Shown here in pieces: positions 1 to 8,627 of a stretch of DNA of 50,034 nucleotides. The position numbers and the translations under genes were made by a program. Every line of letters starts with the position of its first letter. Position 1 is the stretch's first letter. Source of the DNA: Acidobacteriaceae bacterium (GTDB lineage Bacteria; Acidobacteriota; Terriglobia; Terriglobales; Acidobacteriaceae); NCBI GenBank assembly GCA_027323885.1, contig DAHVZT010000088.1, positions 1-50,034 on the forward strand, written 5' to 3'. A model generated the notes under the pieces. The model did no database searches. It had not been told where the DNA came from and was given only the letters and a program-made list of their open reading frames with translations.

Positions 1-50
1 AGAACCGTTCTCCGCGACCAAACTGTTCGGGACCAGAACAGGAGAACAAC

Positions 51-1292
51 ATGGCAATGGTCTATCAGAAAGGCACCGTGTATCCGATGGGGTCACGGGA
101 GAAAAAGTGGTATGGAAAATTTCGTGTATACCTGCGAGACCGGGAGGGAAAGGAGGTTGAAAAAACACGCAAGGTGGTGCTCGGATTGAAATCGAAACTG
201 CGAAAGTGGGAAGCAGAAGAGATTTTGCAGCAGATTATCCGACGCGAAAATGCTGGCGGCGGTGAAGCGAACACTCAACATCAACCCCATGACGAGTCTG
301 TAACATTCGGTTGGTTTGTCGAGGAACGCTATTTAGCTATGCGGCGCGGACTCTGGAGACCCGCAACCCGGAGAAGTGCGGAGTTTGAGATTCGTCGCCA
401 TCTTGTGGCCCGTTTCAAAGACACCCCACTGCGAAAGATCTCTGGATTTGATTTCCAGATGACCTTGAACGATCTTGCGAGACAGTATGCAGCCTCGACG
501 GTGAAACACATCTATGTCTATAGCAAGGCGATCATGCGCCAAGCCAGAAAGCTGAAGTTCATCACGGAAAATCCAACAGAGGACCTTGCGCTGCCAGACT
601 TGAAGCCAGTTTCAAGACCGACGTTGCAACCGGAACAGATCATGGCATTGCTGAACTCAATTCATGACCCGCATGACCGGTGTCTGATGTACGTTGCGCT
701 ATTTTGCGGCACACGTACCAGCGAGACACTCGGTTTGCAGTGGAAGTGCTTCACGGGAGATCGACTCATCCCGTGTGGCACAGCCTATGAAGGGGTCTTT
801 TACGAGGGCAAATTGAAGACTGCAAGAAGTGGTGATTCGATTCCGGTTCCAGCATCCGTCAGAAGGGTGATAGATGCATGGCGAGTGGTTTGCACGAATG
901 CATCTTCGGAGGCATTGATGTTTCCGGTGATGGGGAAAAGAAATCGAGCGGGCCAGATGGTTCCGCGCGATGGCAATAATTTCCTGCGGACCCGCATTCA
1001 CCCGATTGCAGAGCGGCTCGGCATTCCCAAGCGTCTGGTTACCTTCCAGGTAATGCGACGCACGTTGGGAACCGATTTGCAGCAACACGGGAGCATCAAA
1101 GATGCTCAGCGAATCTTACGGCATGCCGACATCCAGACCACTGGCAATGTTTATATGCAGGAGATTCCACAGAGCGTGGTGGAGGCTTTGGAAAGCAGAA
1201 CGCAGGCAATCCTGTGCACAGACTTCAAACCTCAGAACACAACGGTTCCAAACGGTTCCAAGTGCATCGTTTCTGATCCTCTAAGGTGTTGA
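51..1292 (+). CDS. Tyrosine recombinase / site-specific integrase
   Basis: A 413-aa integrase of the lambda-type tyrosine recombinase family, which would insert or excise a mobile element at a tRNA gene. The N-terminal basic region (about 1-70) looks like an arm-binding domain, about 85-180 is the SAM-like core-binding domain and about 190-385 is the catalytic domain. Visible catalytic residues are Arg222 (in CGTRTSE), Lys256, Arg336, His358 (LRHADIQTT) and nucleophile Tyr368 (NVYMQ). The first His of the usual HxxR box is Gln333 (QVMR). The ATG is preceded by AGGAGAACAAC, a good ribosome-binding site. The gene reads toward tRNA-Lys and stops 7 bp before that gene's CCA end, so the element should lie to the left of the window. 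The frame is intact, so the gene is probably functional. Confidence 0.93.
   Translation: MAMVYQKGTVYPMGSREKKWYGKFRVYLRDREGKEVEKTRKVVLGLKSKLRKWEAEEILQQIIRRENAGGGEANTQHQPHDESVTFGWFVEERYLAMRRGLWRPATRRSAEFEIRRHLVARFKDTPLRKISGFDFQMTLNDLARQYAASTVKHIYVYSKAIMRQARKLKFITENPTEDLALPDLKPVSRPTLQPEQIMALLNSIHDPHDRCLMYVALFCGTRTSETLGLQWKCFTGDRLIPCGTAYEGVFYEGKLKTARSGDSIPVPASVRRVIDAWRVVCTNASSEALMFPVMGKRNRAGQMVPRDGNNFLRTRIHPIAERLGIPKRLVTFQVMRRTLGTDLQQHGSIKDAQRILRHADIQTTGNVYMQEIPQSVVEALESRTQAILCTDFKPQNTTVPNGSKCIVSDPLRC
1241..1260. repeat. Tandem 10-bp direct repeat at the integrase 3' end
   Basis: AACGGTTCCA occurs twice head to tail inside the last codons of the integrase. An inverted copy of the AACGGTTC core sits at positions 2-9, just upstream of the integrase start. 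Repeats flanking an integrase gene can be arm-type or excisionase sites. The repeat is directly visible; its function is a guess. Confidence 0.55.
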
Positions 1293-1298
1293 AAGGAT

Positions 1299-1325
1299 TG
1301 GTGGACGCGGAAGGAATCGAACCTT
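1299..1325. other. Candidate attachment (att) site at the tRNA-Lys 3' end
   Basis: Tyrosine recombinases next to tRNA genes normally recombine in the T arm/3' end of the tRNA, which their element carries as a duplicate. The integrase stop at 1292 lies 7 bp from the CCA end. The second att copy is not in the window, so the exact core and its right edge are inferred. Confidence 0.4.
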
Positions 1326-1374
1326 CAACCTGTCGATTAAGAGTCGAATGCTCTGCCAGTTGAGCTACGCGTCC
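1299..1374 (-). tRNA. tRNA-Lys (anticodon CUU)
   Basis: On the minus strand the sequence folds as a full cloverleaf. The acceptor stem GGACGCG pairs perfectly with CGCGTCC, followed by discriminator A and an encoded CCA. U8-A9, the D arm GCTC...GAGC, anticodon loop CTCTTAA (CUU, lysine) and T arm GAAGG-TTCGATT-CCTTC are all present. The anticodon stem has four clear pairs. The 3' end faces the integrase, making this the likely insertion target. Confidence 0.95.
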
Positions 1375-1480
1375 AGGAGGGTGCAACGGTGGGAAGAGGA
1401 AGGTGCGGATACTGCTTTGCTCAATTGCTCCAACCAAGAATATCACAGGCCGGGCAAGGATCGATTCTCCACGTCATCCC

Positions 1481-3199
1481 TCAAAAAGAAAATGCCAGGC
1501 CGCCGGTTACCAGCCGAGGCGCCTGCGCGAAATAAAGCGTTTGGCCCGCCACCACATAGATGGGACGATATCCCTGCGCGAGCATGTTCTGCATCGCGAA
1601 CTCGAGTTCCAGCTTGTCCGGTGAAGAGTTTAGCGAAGCTATCGGCTGGTGCAGAGTGATGCTCAGGAACGGTGCATTCAGACCCGTGTCAAACGGATCG
1701 ACGGCCGTAATTGTCGCCTCCGGCTGCCAGCGATAACCCGCATCCCAGGCTGTGCCGGCACCCAGGACGCGGCCATGCATGCTGAGCAGGACCGATTGGG
1801 TGCGCGTTGCGCCGACTCCTGTCAGTGCCTCCACATAGGATGTTCCCGGAAGAGTGTTGGCCGCCGGCAGACTAAGGACCGGACCCTCGGCGTACTCCAA
1901 AGCTGTCCAGAGGTTTCCCTTTACTTGCCGTGTCGCCAGAATGCGAAACCCTCCGCCAGCATAATTGGGACCGGCTGAGCGGAAGGCTCCGGTAATGGGA
2001 TCGAGCAGCACATCTCCAGAGGCAAATTCCGCAGCACTGACATCTCCGTATCCATTCAGGACGGGATCGATCAGGTGGTCGTAAAAGTAGGCTGCTTCCA
2101 TTTGCAGGCCTGCGACTTTGCGGCGAATGGAAAATTCCTGATGCAGGCCGTGAGTGATCTGCAGGTTTCCGTTCTGCATGGCCAGCGCCGGCACATCTCC
2201 AGCGGAACCGAGATCGGTCAACTGCTGGAGATCGGTGCTGGTGGCGAGGCGGTACGTGATCTCATTGCCATCCTGATGCAGATGGACCGCCATAAAGGGA
2301 AGGGCAGCGGTGACGGTTTGTCCCGACTGGACAGCTTCGGTTTCCGCACCAAACTGCGCCAGCAGTTCATCGCTCAAGGCAAGTTGTTCGCCTCCGCGAA
2401 ACTGCAGAATCTGCAACGGCCCGACTCCTGAACCGGAGTTTACCGGCAGAGTCCGGAAGCTTCCCGCAGCCCGAAAGGAATCCCCCGGAGACGGATCTCT
2501 TTCTACGCCAGCCGCGACGAAGGCTGCACCGGATGTGGAGGTCCGCAGGTGCATCATGGCTTCGCCCGCCTGACTCTGCATCAGGCGAAGAAACGCCTCT
2601 TCCTGGACTCCTCCTTGGCCAAATTGCTGCGAACCGGCAGTCACAGCCCCATGGAGAGAAACCGGGTGGCTTAGATTGCGACGCGAAGTATCTCCAACCG
2701 GCTTAACTATGGTCGCATCGGATCCTTGCATCGCATCGCCGGGTCCAATCCAGCGAAGGATCGGGCGATCGACAGCGGAACGGAGAGTCCAGGTCCAGTC
2801 GTCCGACGGTTCATCGCCAGGGCGGGAGACAGCGGGAAACCATTGAGACATGCCAAACAGGGAAACCATCGTAAGGTCGACCACTGTGTGCGTGCTGGTG
2901 TCCACACGGATATTTTTTCTCTGAGCCGGCGCAAAATACGCTTGCACAACTTTCACTCGATAGCTGCCGGGTGCAAGGTTGGAGAAGCGGTATCGTCCGT
3001 AGATGTCGGTAAAAGCGGTCAGCAGCGGGATGGCGCTGGAGCCAAATAACTCGACGACCGCGCCCATCATTGGGGTATGGTCTGTGTCCAGCACCACCCC
3101 GGTCAGCGTGGATGCGGGTGTGGGGCCACTCTGCGCCAACGTAGGAAACGCCAGCGCCAGAAACAGCAATAGCCCGAATTGAGACCTGGATCGACTCAC
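1481..3199 (-). CDS. Exported protein with carboxypeptidase-regulatory-like domain, probable outer-membrane barrel
   Basis: A 572-aa protein with a signal peptide (about residues 1-22, ending in TLAQ). A carboxypeptidase-regulatory-like beta-sandwich follows (about 30-112; features GVVLDTDHTPMMGAVVEL and FTDIYGRYRFSNLAPGSYRV). The remainder is rich in alternating polar and hydrophobic residues and ends in Phe, as outer-membrane barrels handled by the Bam machinery do. The layout recalls acidobacterial TonB-dependent-transporter-like proteins, but I see no TonB box or clear plug domain, and the length is well below the usual 900-1200 aa. Its substrate is unknown. It shares a strand with the upstream GWxTD gene but is separated from it by a 115-bp gap containing a hairpin. 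Confidence 0.75.
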   Translation of the reverse strand: MSRSRSQFGLLLFLALAFPTLAQSGPTPASTLTGVVLDTDHTPMMGAVVELFGSSAIPLLTAFTDIYGRYRFSNLAPGSYRVKVVQAYFAPAQRKNIRVDTSTHTVVDLTMVSLFGMSQWFPAVSRPGDEPSDDWTWTLRSAVDRPILRWIGPGDAMQGSDATIVKPVGDTSRRNLSHPVSLHGAVTAGSQQFGQGGVQEEAFLRLMQSQAGEAMMHLRTSTSGAAFVAAGVERDPSPGDSFRAAGSFRTLPVNSGSGVGPLQILQFRGGEQLALSDELLAQFGAETEAVQSGQTVTAALPFMAVHLHQDGNEITYRLATSTDLQQLTDLGSAGDVPALAMQNGNLQITHGLHQEFSIRRKVAGLQMEAAYFYDHLIDPVLNGYGDVSAAEFASGDVLLDPITGAFRSAGPNYAGGGFRILATRQVKGNLWTALEYAEGPVLSLPAANTLPGTSYVEALTGVGATRTQSVLLSMHGRVLGAGTAWDAGYRWQPEATITAVDPFDTGLNAPFLSITLHQPIASLNSSPDKLELEFAMQNMLAQGYRPIYVVAGQTLYFAQAPRLVTGGLAFSF

Positions 3200-3237
3200 C
3201 CGATTATTGCGTTATTCACGCGAATGCCCTTTTCCTG

Positions 3238-3273
3238 CCATGGAAGGCCGAACGGGGGATCAGCCCTCCATGG
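3238..3273 (-). other. Inverted repeat/hairpin upstream of the barrel-protein gene
   Basis: CCATGGA and TCCATGG form a perfect 7-bp stem that extends by about 4 more pairs with one G.U. It lies about 40 nt upstream of the start at 3199 and downstream of the GWxTD gene. No U-run follows on the minus strand, so it is not a standard intrinsic terminator. It could be an attenuator, an mRNA-processing hairpin or chance. Confidence 0.35.
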
Positions 3274-3314
3274 GAGAGATTCCACGATATCTCCGCGTTA
3301 GAACGGCGGAGGTT

Positions 3315-5042
3315 CTACTGCGTCACCTCAAAGGGGGCGGATTGTGCCAATTGCTGTTTGGATACTCCGTCATTTACGCTGACGGTGATTTTATACTTGC
3401 CCGGTTGAAGTCCGGCGAGCGGCATCGACTTTTCCAATGTCACCTGATCGGAGTTTGGATTCAGTTTGGCTGCCGCCTCCGTTGCGTCGAACAGGGTCTT
3501 GTTCGTTCCCAGGTCGACGACGCGGTACTCCACCGTGGCCTCATTCTGCTTCGTCTTAGGATTGATCTTCAGGTTATAGATTTGCATCCAGAAGTCCAGA
3601 TCCTGATTGCGAGTGTAACTCACCGGCTGCGTTGCCGTTCCGCTGACTCGCGGCCGTATATAAGTGTTGCCAATCACAAATTTACCGGTGCCAATGTCTT
3701 TCGAGGGCACTTGGCGCATTTTGTCGGCCAGAATCAGCGAGGAGGCGGCGAGCTTCTCATCGTCATATTCAGGAACGATGAAAGCGCGTGCATAGGTGCC
3801 CACATGATCGGGGTTGTTCACGTCCTTGATCACAATATCCAGACGATAATGTCCGGGACGCAGGGGCAGCGCCTTCCAGTAGACCGACTTGCTGTTGAGC
3901 GACTTCGGAAGCAGTTCCGCAGGTTGGTCAACTTCCACGGTGTCTTCAAACGTCTGGGCGATACGTCCCGTGATCGTTGAGACGCGACCCAGAATATTGA
4001 CGACGCCGCGGGAAACTCCCTGCTTTGTGTTGTAAGTTATGTCGCGATTGCGAATCTGCAGCGTGATCGGGACCAGAACGGTATCGTCGGTCACGCGGAC
4101 AAAATCCGTTCGCACGTCGAAAGGGAAAAAGGGTCCGGTCAGTACCTTGTGGCTGGTAATAAACTCCTGCAGGTCTTTAAATTTGACCAGGGGAGCAGCC
4201 TGCAGCTTGGCGTATGTATCGAGCCGGTCGAACTCCTTGCTGCCTTGCATGCTGGACAGCGGCCCGGTGCCCAGTTGTTCCAGTCCACCGCGGAACCGGT
4301 CCGCTTTTTTGGCCTGGCCCATCTCTTCCCATTGCGTGGCGCCGGCTCCGGGTACGTGGAGCAGCGCGTCTTTTTCGGCGCGGTTCAGCGTCATGTGGTA
4401 GTCGCCGCACATGCAGCTGTCGACAAATTCGATATCGATGTTATCGCCCACTCCGTCCAGATGCCTGTAATGCCACGTCTCGAAGGGAAACGTCTGCGTC
4501 TGGCCGCCGCCTTCCTCTTCCGGACGAACATACTGGCCGCCCGACGGATGAGAATCTTTGGAGTCCGGAGGGCCCCAGGCAATGTACATGTGTCCACGGT
4601 CCGTCATCCAGCCGGGTTTGCCTGCGGCAAAATGCTCGTTTGCATACGCGATTCTGCGGTAGATCTCCTCGCGATAGCTGTTGTCTTCCGACTGCGGATC
4701 CGGATTGCGCCTGCGCCAGAACTGCTCAATGAACGCATCGCGCTCCTCGTCGTTCGACAATCCAAGAAACGCCGTCCTTTCATGGTCGCTGATGATCCAG
4801 CGAACGTCCTGATCCAGCCATTTTTTGTACGGACCCTTCAACTCCTGGCGCAGGGCCTTTTGCTGAGCGCGAATTTCCCTGTCGGACAGCTTGCGTTTGA
4901 GCGGGTTGGCTTGGGCGGGGTTGGAAGGAGCAGCTTGTGACACCTCACCGGACTGGGCATCCTGTGCGCCGGCAAAGTGTGCTGAACACCCCGCCACGGC
5001 GGCAAGCATTGCAAGGGTGATCGTGAAGCGTTTGCGGGACAT
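3315..5042 (-). CDS. GWxTD domain-containing secreted protein
   Basis: A 575-aa exported protein. The N-terminus is either a lipoprotein signal (VAGC, Cys19) or an ordinary signal peptide ending at about residue 26 (FAGAQ). The GWxTD domain occupies about residues 70-220; its name motif reads GWMTD, followed by GHMYIAWGPPD. It starts with the family-typical DVRWIISDHERTAFLGL and EERDAFIEQFWRRRNPDP. The C-terminal half is predicted beta-rich. GWxTD proteins are frequent in Acidobacteriota and Bacteroidota, and their biochemical role is not established. No partner gene is evident. Confidence 0.88.
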   Translation of the reverse strand: MSRKRFTITLAMLAAVAGCSAHFAGAQDAQSGEVSQAAPSNPAQANPLKRKLSDREIRAQQKALRQELKGPYKKWLDQDVRWIISDHERTAFLGLSNDEERDAFIEQFWRRRNPDPQSEDNSYREEIYRRIAYANEHFAAGKPGWMTDRGHMYIAWGPPDSKDSHPSGGQYVRPEEEGGGQTQTFPFETWHYRHLDGVGDNIDIEFVDSCMCGDYHMTLNRAEKDALLHVPGAGATQWEEMGQAKKADRFRGGLEQLGTGPLSSMQGSKEFDRLDTYAKLQAAPLVKFKDLQEFITSHKVLTGPFFPFDVRTDFVRVTDDTVLVPITLQIRNRDITYNTKQGVSRGVVNILGRVSTITGRIAQTFEDTVEVDQPAELLPKSLNSKSVYWKALPLRPGHYRLDIVIKDVNNPDHVGTYARAFIVPEYDDEKLAASSLILADKMRQVPSKDIGTGKFVIGNTYIRPRVSGTATQPVSYTRNQDLDFWMQIYNLKINPKTKQNEATVEYRVVDLGTNKTLFDATEAAAKLNPNSDQVTLEKSMPLAGLQPGKYKITVSVNDGVSKQQLAQSAPFEVTQ

Positions 5043-5299
5043 GGACGAAACCTCGGATTTCTGTACACCGATTGTATGGCGTTTGCAACAGGACTTTCAA
5101 GCGGCAGGCTCCTGAATAGGCCAGGCTGCGCATCTTAGGTGTCTCTAAAGTGGCTTCGGTTGGCATTGGAGTAAATCGCAGGCCGTCAAAAAGGTCGATG
5201 GAACTTTTGTTTCTGCATTATCGTAAGTAGAGACATCCGAAAACCCTCGGCATTGCAAGTGCCTGCCGTAGCTCGTGCCGGACGGAAGAGACGTGCCGA

Positions 5300-6682
5300 A
5301 TGAAGATGAATAAAAAAACTGTCTTAATCGTGGTAGGGATTGTTGTCGTATGTGCTGCCGTCGTAGGAGTAACCATCTATCGCAGCCGCGCGGATGCGCA
5401 AAAGGTGCTGACGGCTAAGGTCACCAGAGAAAACCTTGTCAGTATCGTGAGCGGTACCGGTGAGATCAAGCCAAAAGTGTATGTAAACGTTGGCGCACTG
5501 GTGATGGGCCGGGTGACCCACCTTTATGCGAAGGAGGGAGCCCGTGTGCACAAGGGCCAAATTGTCGCGACCATCGAAAGCACGCCGCAGTCCTCCAGCG
5601 TGGATGCGCAAAAGGCCACGATCAGTTCCTCGCAAAAAGACATCGCGGCCGATGTAGCGGCGGAACGAGCTGCTGAAGCCAAAGTCCAGACTGAAAAGGC
5701 GGACCTGGAGCAGAAAAAGTTCGATTATGAGCGAGCGCAGCAGCTCTATAAGGACCAGTTGATCGCCAAGCAGGACTTCGACTCGAAAAAGGCGGCCTAC
5801 GAGACCGATGTGGCCACGCTTGCGGAAGACGAGGCCTCCCTCATCCAGGCCCGGGCACAAACCGAGTCGGCACGCGCCAAATACACATCCAACGTTGCCA
5901 CCCTGCGCGGGCAAACCGACGCCCTGGACCGTACCATCAGCATTGCTCCCTTTGACGGAATCGTGACGAATGAACCGGTCCGGGAAGGCGAAACGGTCGT
6001 GCCCGGCATTCAGAATACAGAGGGAAGTACGCTGATGACGCTGGCGGATATGTCGGTCATCACAGCGGAAGTGAAGGTGGACGAAACGGACATTTCCGGC
6101 GTAAAGGTGGGACAATCCGCCGATGTCACAGTGGACGCGCTGCCTGGCAAGGTTTTCAAAGGGCATGTAACGGAAGTGGGCGATCAGGCACTGCTGCGCT
6201 CCAGCGGGGCCTCGACCAGCCAGAGCACGACCGGAACCGAAGAAGCCAAGGACTTCAAAGTTGTGGTTACGCTGGATGGTCCCGCGCCCGACTTGCGGCC
6301 CGGACTGTCGGCCACGGCAAAGATCGACACCGCGCACAAAGACAACGTCATCGCCATTCCGCTGCAGGCGCTCGCCATGAATGTGCCGGGTTCCGGAAAG
6401 AAGAACAAGAAGGCGCATAAGGTGGACGCGAGCCTGTCGAATGCGCCCAAACATCCGCCGGTTCAAGGCGTCTTCGTTCTGCGCAAAATCGATGGCAAGC
6501 TGCGTGCCGTGTTCGTGCCCGTGCAGACCGGCATCACGGGTGCTTCGGACATCGAAGTCACCAGTGGACTGCAGCCCGGCGAAGAGATCGTGGTCGGACC
6601 CTATCGCGTGCTGCGAAAGCTGAAAGACGATGCTGTGGTCAAGCGCGACACGACCACGGAAACCGAGAATGCATCGTCCTGA
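5300..6682 (+). CDS. Efflux periplasmic adaptor (HlyD/MacA family)
   Basis: A 460-aa membrane-fusion protein linking an inner-membrane pump to an outer-membrane channel. One N-terminal membrane anchor (about 7-26) is followed by a split biotinyl-lipoyl barrel (starting near GTGEIKPKVYVNVG and resuming at ISIAPFDGIVTNEPVREGE). A long charged coiled-coil hairpin (about 100-210), a beta-barrel (about 250-350) and a membrane-proximal domain complete it. A Lys-rich insertion lies near 370-385 (GSGKKNKKAHK). GGAAGAGA precedes the ATG. The next gene encodes the matching ATPase, as in macAB-type operons, but the FtsX/MacB permease is absent. It could serve macrolide, peptide or lipid export; the substrate cannot be read from the sequence. 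Confidence 0.9.
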   Translation: MKMNKKTVLIVVGIVVVCAAVVGVTIYRSRADAQKVLTAKVTRENLVSIVSGTGEIKPKVYVNVGALVMGRVTHLYAKEGARVHKGQIVATIESTPQSSSVDAQKATISSSQKDIAADVAAERAAEAKVQTEKADLEQKKFDYERAQQLYKDQLIAKQDFDSKKAAYETDVATLAEDEASLIQARAQTESARAKYTSNVATLRGQTDALDRTISIAPFDGIVTNEPVREGETVVPGIQNTEGSTLMTLADMSVITAEVKVDETDISGVKVGQSADVTVDALPGKVFKGHVTEVGDQALLRSSGASTSQSTTGTEEAKDFKVVVTLDGPAPDLRPGLSATAKIDTAHKDNVIAIPLQALAMNVPGSGKKNKKAHKVDASLSNAPKHPPVQGVFVLRKIDGKLRAVFVPVQTGITGASDIEVTSGLQPGEEIVVGPYRVLRKLKDDAVVKRDTTTETENASS

Positions 6683-6685
6683 GTC

Positions 6686-6739
6686 GCGTCTGAGCTAAGC
6701 GGAGCGTCTGAGCGTGACGCGGACATCTCCGCAGGAGAT
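6686..6739. repeat. Direct repeats and hairpin between adaptor and ATPase genes
   Basis: GCGTCTGAGC occurs at 6686-6695 and again at 6704-6713 (18-bp period). A perfect 6-bp hairpin, ATCTCC-GCA-GGAGAT, follows at 6725-6739. No U-run is present, so it is more likely an mRNA stability or attenuation element than a terminator, or it may be incidental. Confidence 0.35.
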
Positions 6740-6808
6740 CAGCCCAGGCTGCTAGGCTAAGGAGTAACTGGAACCGCACATTTGCGCGTGCGCCAGCAGG
6801 AGAAATAG

Positions 6809-7573
6809 ATGGCATCTGAGACTCTGACAAAGGCCGCACCCGACCAACCGGCGTCCGGGCGCGGCCCCGAGCCTGACGAGGTCATCGTAGTGGACAATCT
6901 TTGGAAGACCTACGACATGGGCTCCGAGCAGCAGGTGCACGCCCTGCGCGGAGTCAACCTGCGCATCCGCCACAACGAATACGTCGCCATCATGGGGCCC
7001 TCCGGCTCCGGCAAATCGACGCTTATGAACCTGATCGGGTGCCTGGATACGCCGTCCCAGGGACAGTATTGGCTGAATGGCCACCAGGTCAGCGAACTCA
7101 CGGACGATGAGCTCGCCCGGATTCGCAACAAGGAAATCGGCTTCGTTTTCCAGACTTTCAATCTGCTGGCCCGGGCCACAGCGTTGCACAATGTTGAACT
7201 GCCGCTTATCTACAACGGAACTCCTGCGGAGGAGCGCCTGGAGCGAGCCAAGGCCGCACTCGCGACCGTCAACCTGGAAAAACGCATGTACCACAAACCC
7301 AACGAGCTCTCCGGCGGTCAGCGCCAGCGCGTCGCCATCGCCCGCGCACTGATCAATCACCCGTCCATCATCCTGGCGGACGAGCCTACCGGCAATCTTG
7401 ACTCGAAAACCGGCGTCGAGATCATGGCGCTCGTCGATGAACTGCACGCCAAAGGCAACACCATCATCGTCGTCACCCACGAACCCGACATCGCCGAATA
7501 CGCCCACCGGATCGTTCATATCCGTGACGGTCAAATTGCTTCGGATGAGCCTTCCCGCCGGGTGCGAAGCTAG
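6809..7573 (+). CDS. ABC transporter ATP-binding protein (LolD/MacB type)
   Basis: A 254-aa nucleotide-binding subunit that powers export through a permease. Walker [10 protein letters not shown] (63-71), Q-loop VFQ (113-115), signature LSGGQRQR (167-174), Walker [14 protein letters not shown] (187-199) and H-loop His224 are all intact, so it should hydrolyse ATP. The LNRATA-like region ([15 protein letters not shown]) and NLDSKTG are typical of the MacB/LolD subfamily. The ATG has a strong AGGAGAAAT site. It lies 126 bp after the adaptor. No FtsX-type permease follows: the next 147 bp are non-coding and then an unrelated exported protein begins. The permease must be encoded elsewhere. Confidence 0.95.
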   Translation: MASETLTKAAPDQPASGRGPEPDEVIVVDNLWKTYDMGSEQQVHALRGVNLRIRHNEYVAIMGPSGSGKSTLMNLIGCLDTPSQGQYWLNGHQVSELTDDELARIRNKEIGFVFQTFNLLARATALHNVELPLIYNGTPAEERLERAKAALATVNLEKRMYHKPNELSGGQRQRVAIARALINHPSIILADEPTGNLDSKTGVEIMALVDELHAKGNTIIVVTHEPDIAEYAHRIVHIRDGQIASDEPSRRVRS

Positions 7574-7720
7574 CGGCCACAAATTGGTGTCCGGCCAGTT
7601 CGCAAATTGGAGCGGATGGGGCAATTGCGTTAGGCTTGAAGTGGCGCGGACGGACTGCGACGCGTCAGAAATTCCGGTGAACCGGCAATTCAATTCTGAT
7701 CAAAGTTGGGCCCTCCTGCA

Positions 7721-8467
7721 TTGAGATTTCTCTCCTGGTTCGCTCTCCTCGGCTGCTTTTTGCTACCCCTGAAAGCGCGCGCCTTTCAGCCTGATCCGCT
7801 ACCGGATGCTCCTTTGCCGCATCAGAAATCGGACCCGGACACCCAAAAGAAAGATGTCACGCAAACTTCCGCCGGTCGAGTCTACGCTCCGCGGTATGAT
7901 CGAGTGGTTTTCCCGGGGGAACTCGCTCATCGGCTGACGGTCCGGGACAAATTTATTTTCGCGGCGCGGCAGACGATCGAACCCATTAACCTTACGCCAG
8001 CGATCATCTCAGCAGGGTATGGCGAGTACTCCAATGGCGATCCCAAGTATGGGACAGGCTCGGGCGCCTTTGCGGAACGCTTTGGCGCCGCCGTCCTGCG
8101 CCAAGACAGTTACCGGCTGCTCGCGGACGGGTTTATGCCGATTCTCCTCCGCGAAGACCCTCGATACTACCGCCTGGGAGAGGGAACGCTCGCTAGACGG
8201 TTTTTCTACGCCGTGGGCCAGGCATTTATGACGCGGACCGACAGCGGCCGGACGGTGCCGAACTATGCTGGCCTGCTGGGACGCGGAATTGCATCGAGCC
8301 TGACCTACACGTATTACCCGGCCCCCAGCGCGAATGCGCGCGTGGTCCTTGACACCTTCGGAACTTCCGTTGCCGGTGACGCCGGACTCAACATCCTCCG
8401 GGAACTGACGCCAGAAGAGGTCTTCAAAAGGCTGAAACAGCTCCACCTCCGTGTAACCGGGGAGTGA
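7721..8467 (+). CDS. Exported protein of unknown function (tandem paralogue 1)
   Basis: A 248-aa protein from a TTG start. A TTG at 7706 is in frame and would add five residues, but starting at 7721 gives a clean signal peptide (RFLSWFALLGCFLLPLKARA). A proline-rich stretch with PDAP (LPDAPLP) follows the cleavage site. The core (about 80-220) contains AGYGEYSNGDPKYGTGSGAFAERF split around a YG motif, EDPRYYR, and NYAGLLGRGIASSLTY. These align by eye with QDPHYHR and NYANVFGGIA in the next gene, so the two are tandem paralogues. The glycine/tyrosine-rich core hints at an envelope protein. I recognise no enzyme motif. Confidence 0.72.
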   Translation: MRFLSWFALLGCFLLPLKARAFQPDPLPDAPLPHQKSDPDTQKKDVTQTSAGRVYAPRYDRVVFPGELAHRLTVRDKFIFAARQTIEPINLTPAIISAGYGEYSNGDPKYGTGSGAFAERFGAAVLRQDSYRLLADGFMPILLREDPRYYRLGEGTLARRFFYAVGQAFMTRTDSGRTVPNYAGLLGRGIASSLTYTYYPAPSANARVVLDTFGTSVAGDAGLNILRELTPEEVFKRLKQLHLRVTGE

Positions 8468-8627
8468 GGATGACCGGCCAACCGGGGCGGCGGGAGCGTG
8501 CTCCCGCGGAGCTTGACTTGAACGATTGCGCGGCCCGGCGAGTTCGATCTGCGCGTGTTGGATTTGCAGGCCAATCTTCGGCCTGCTCACTGGGATCAGC
8601 GCGGCTGGCCGGGAACTTTGGAAGAGC

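Noticed and set aside
7574-7720. Possible remnant of a MacB-type permease after the ATPase
   Set aside because: The 147-bp gap contains no hydrophobic frame of any length in either direction.
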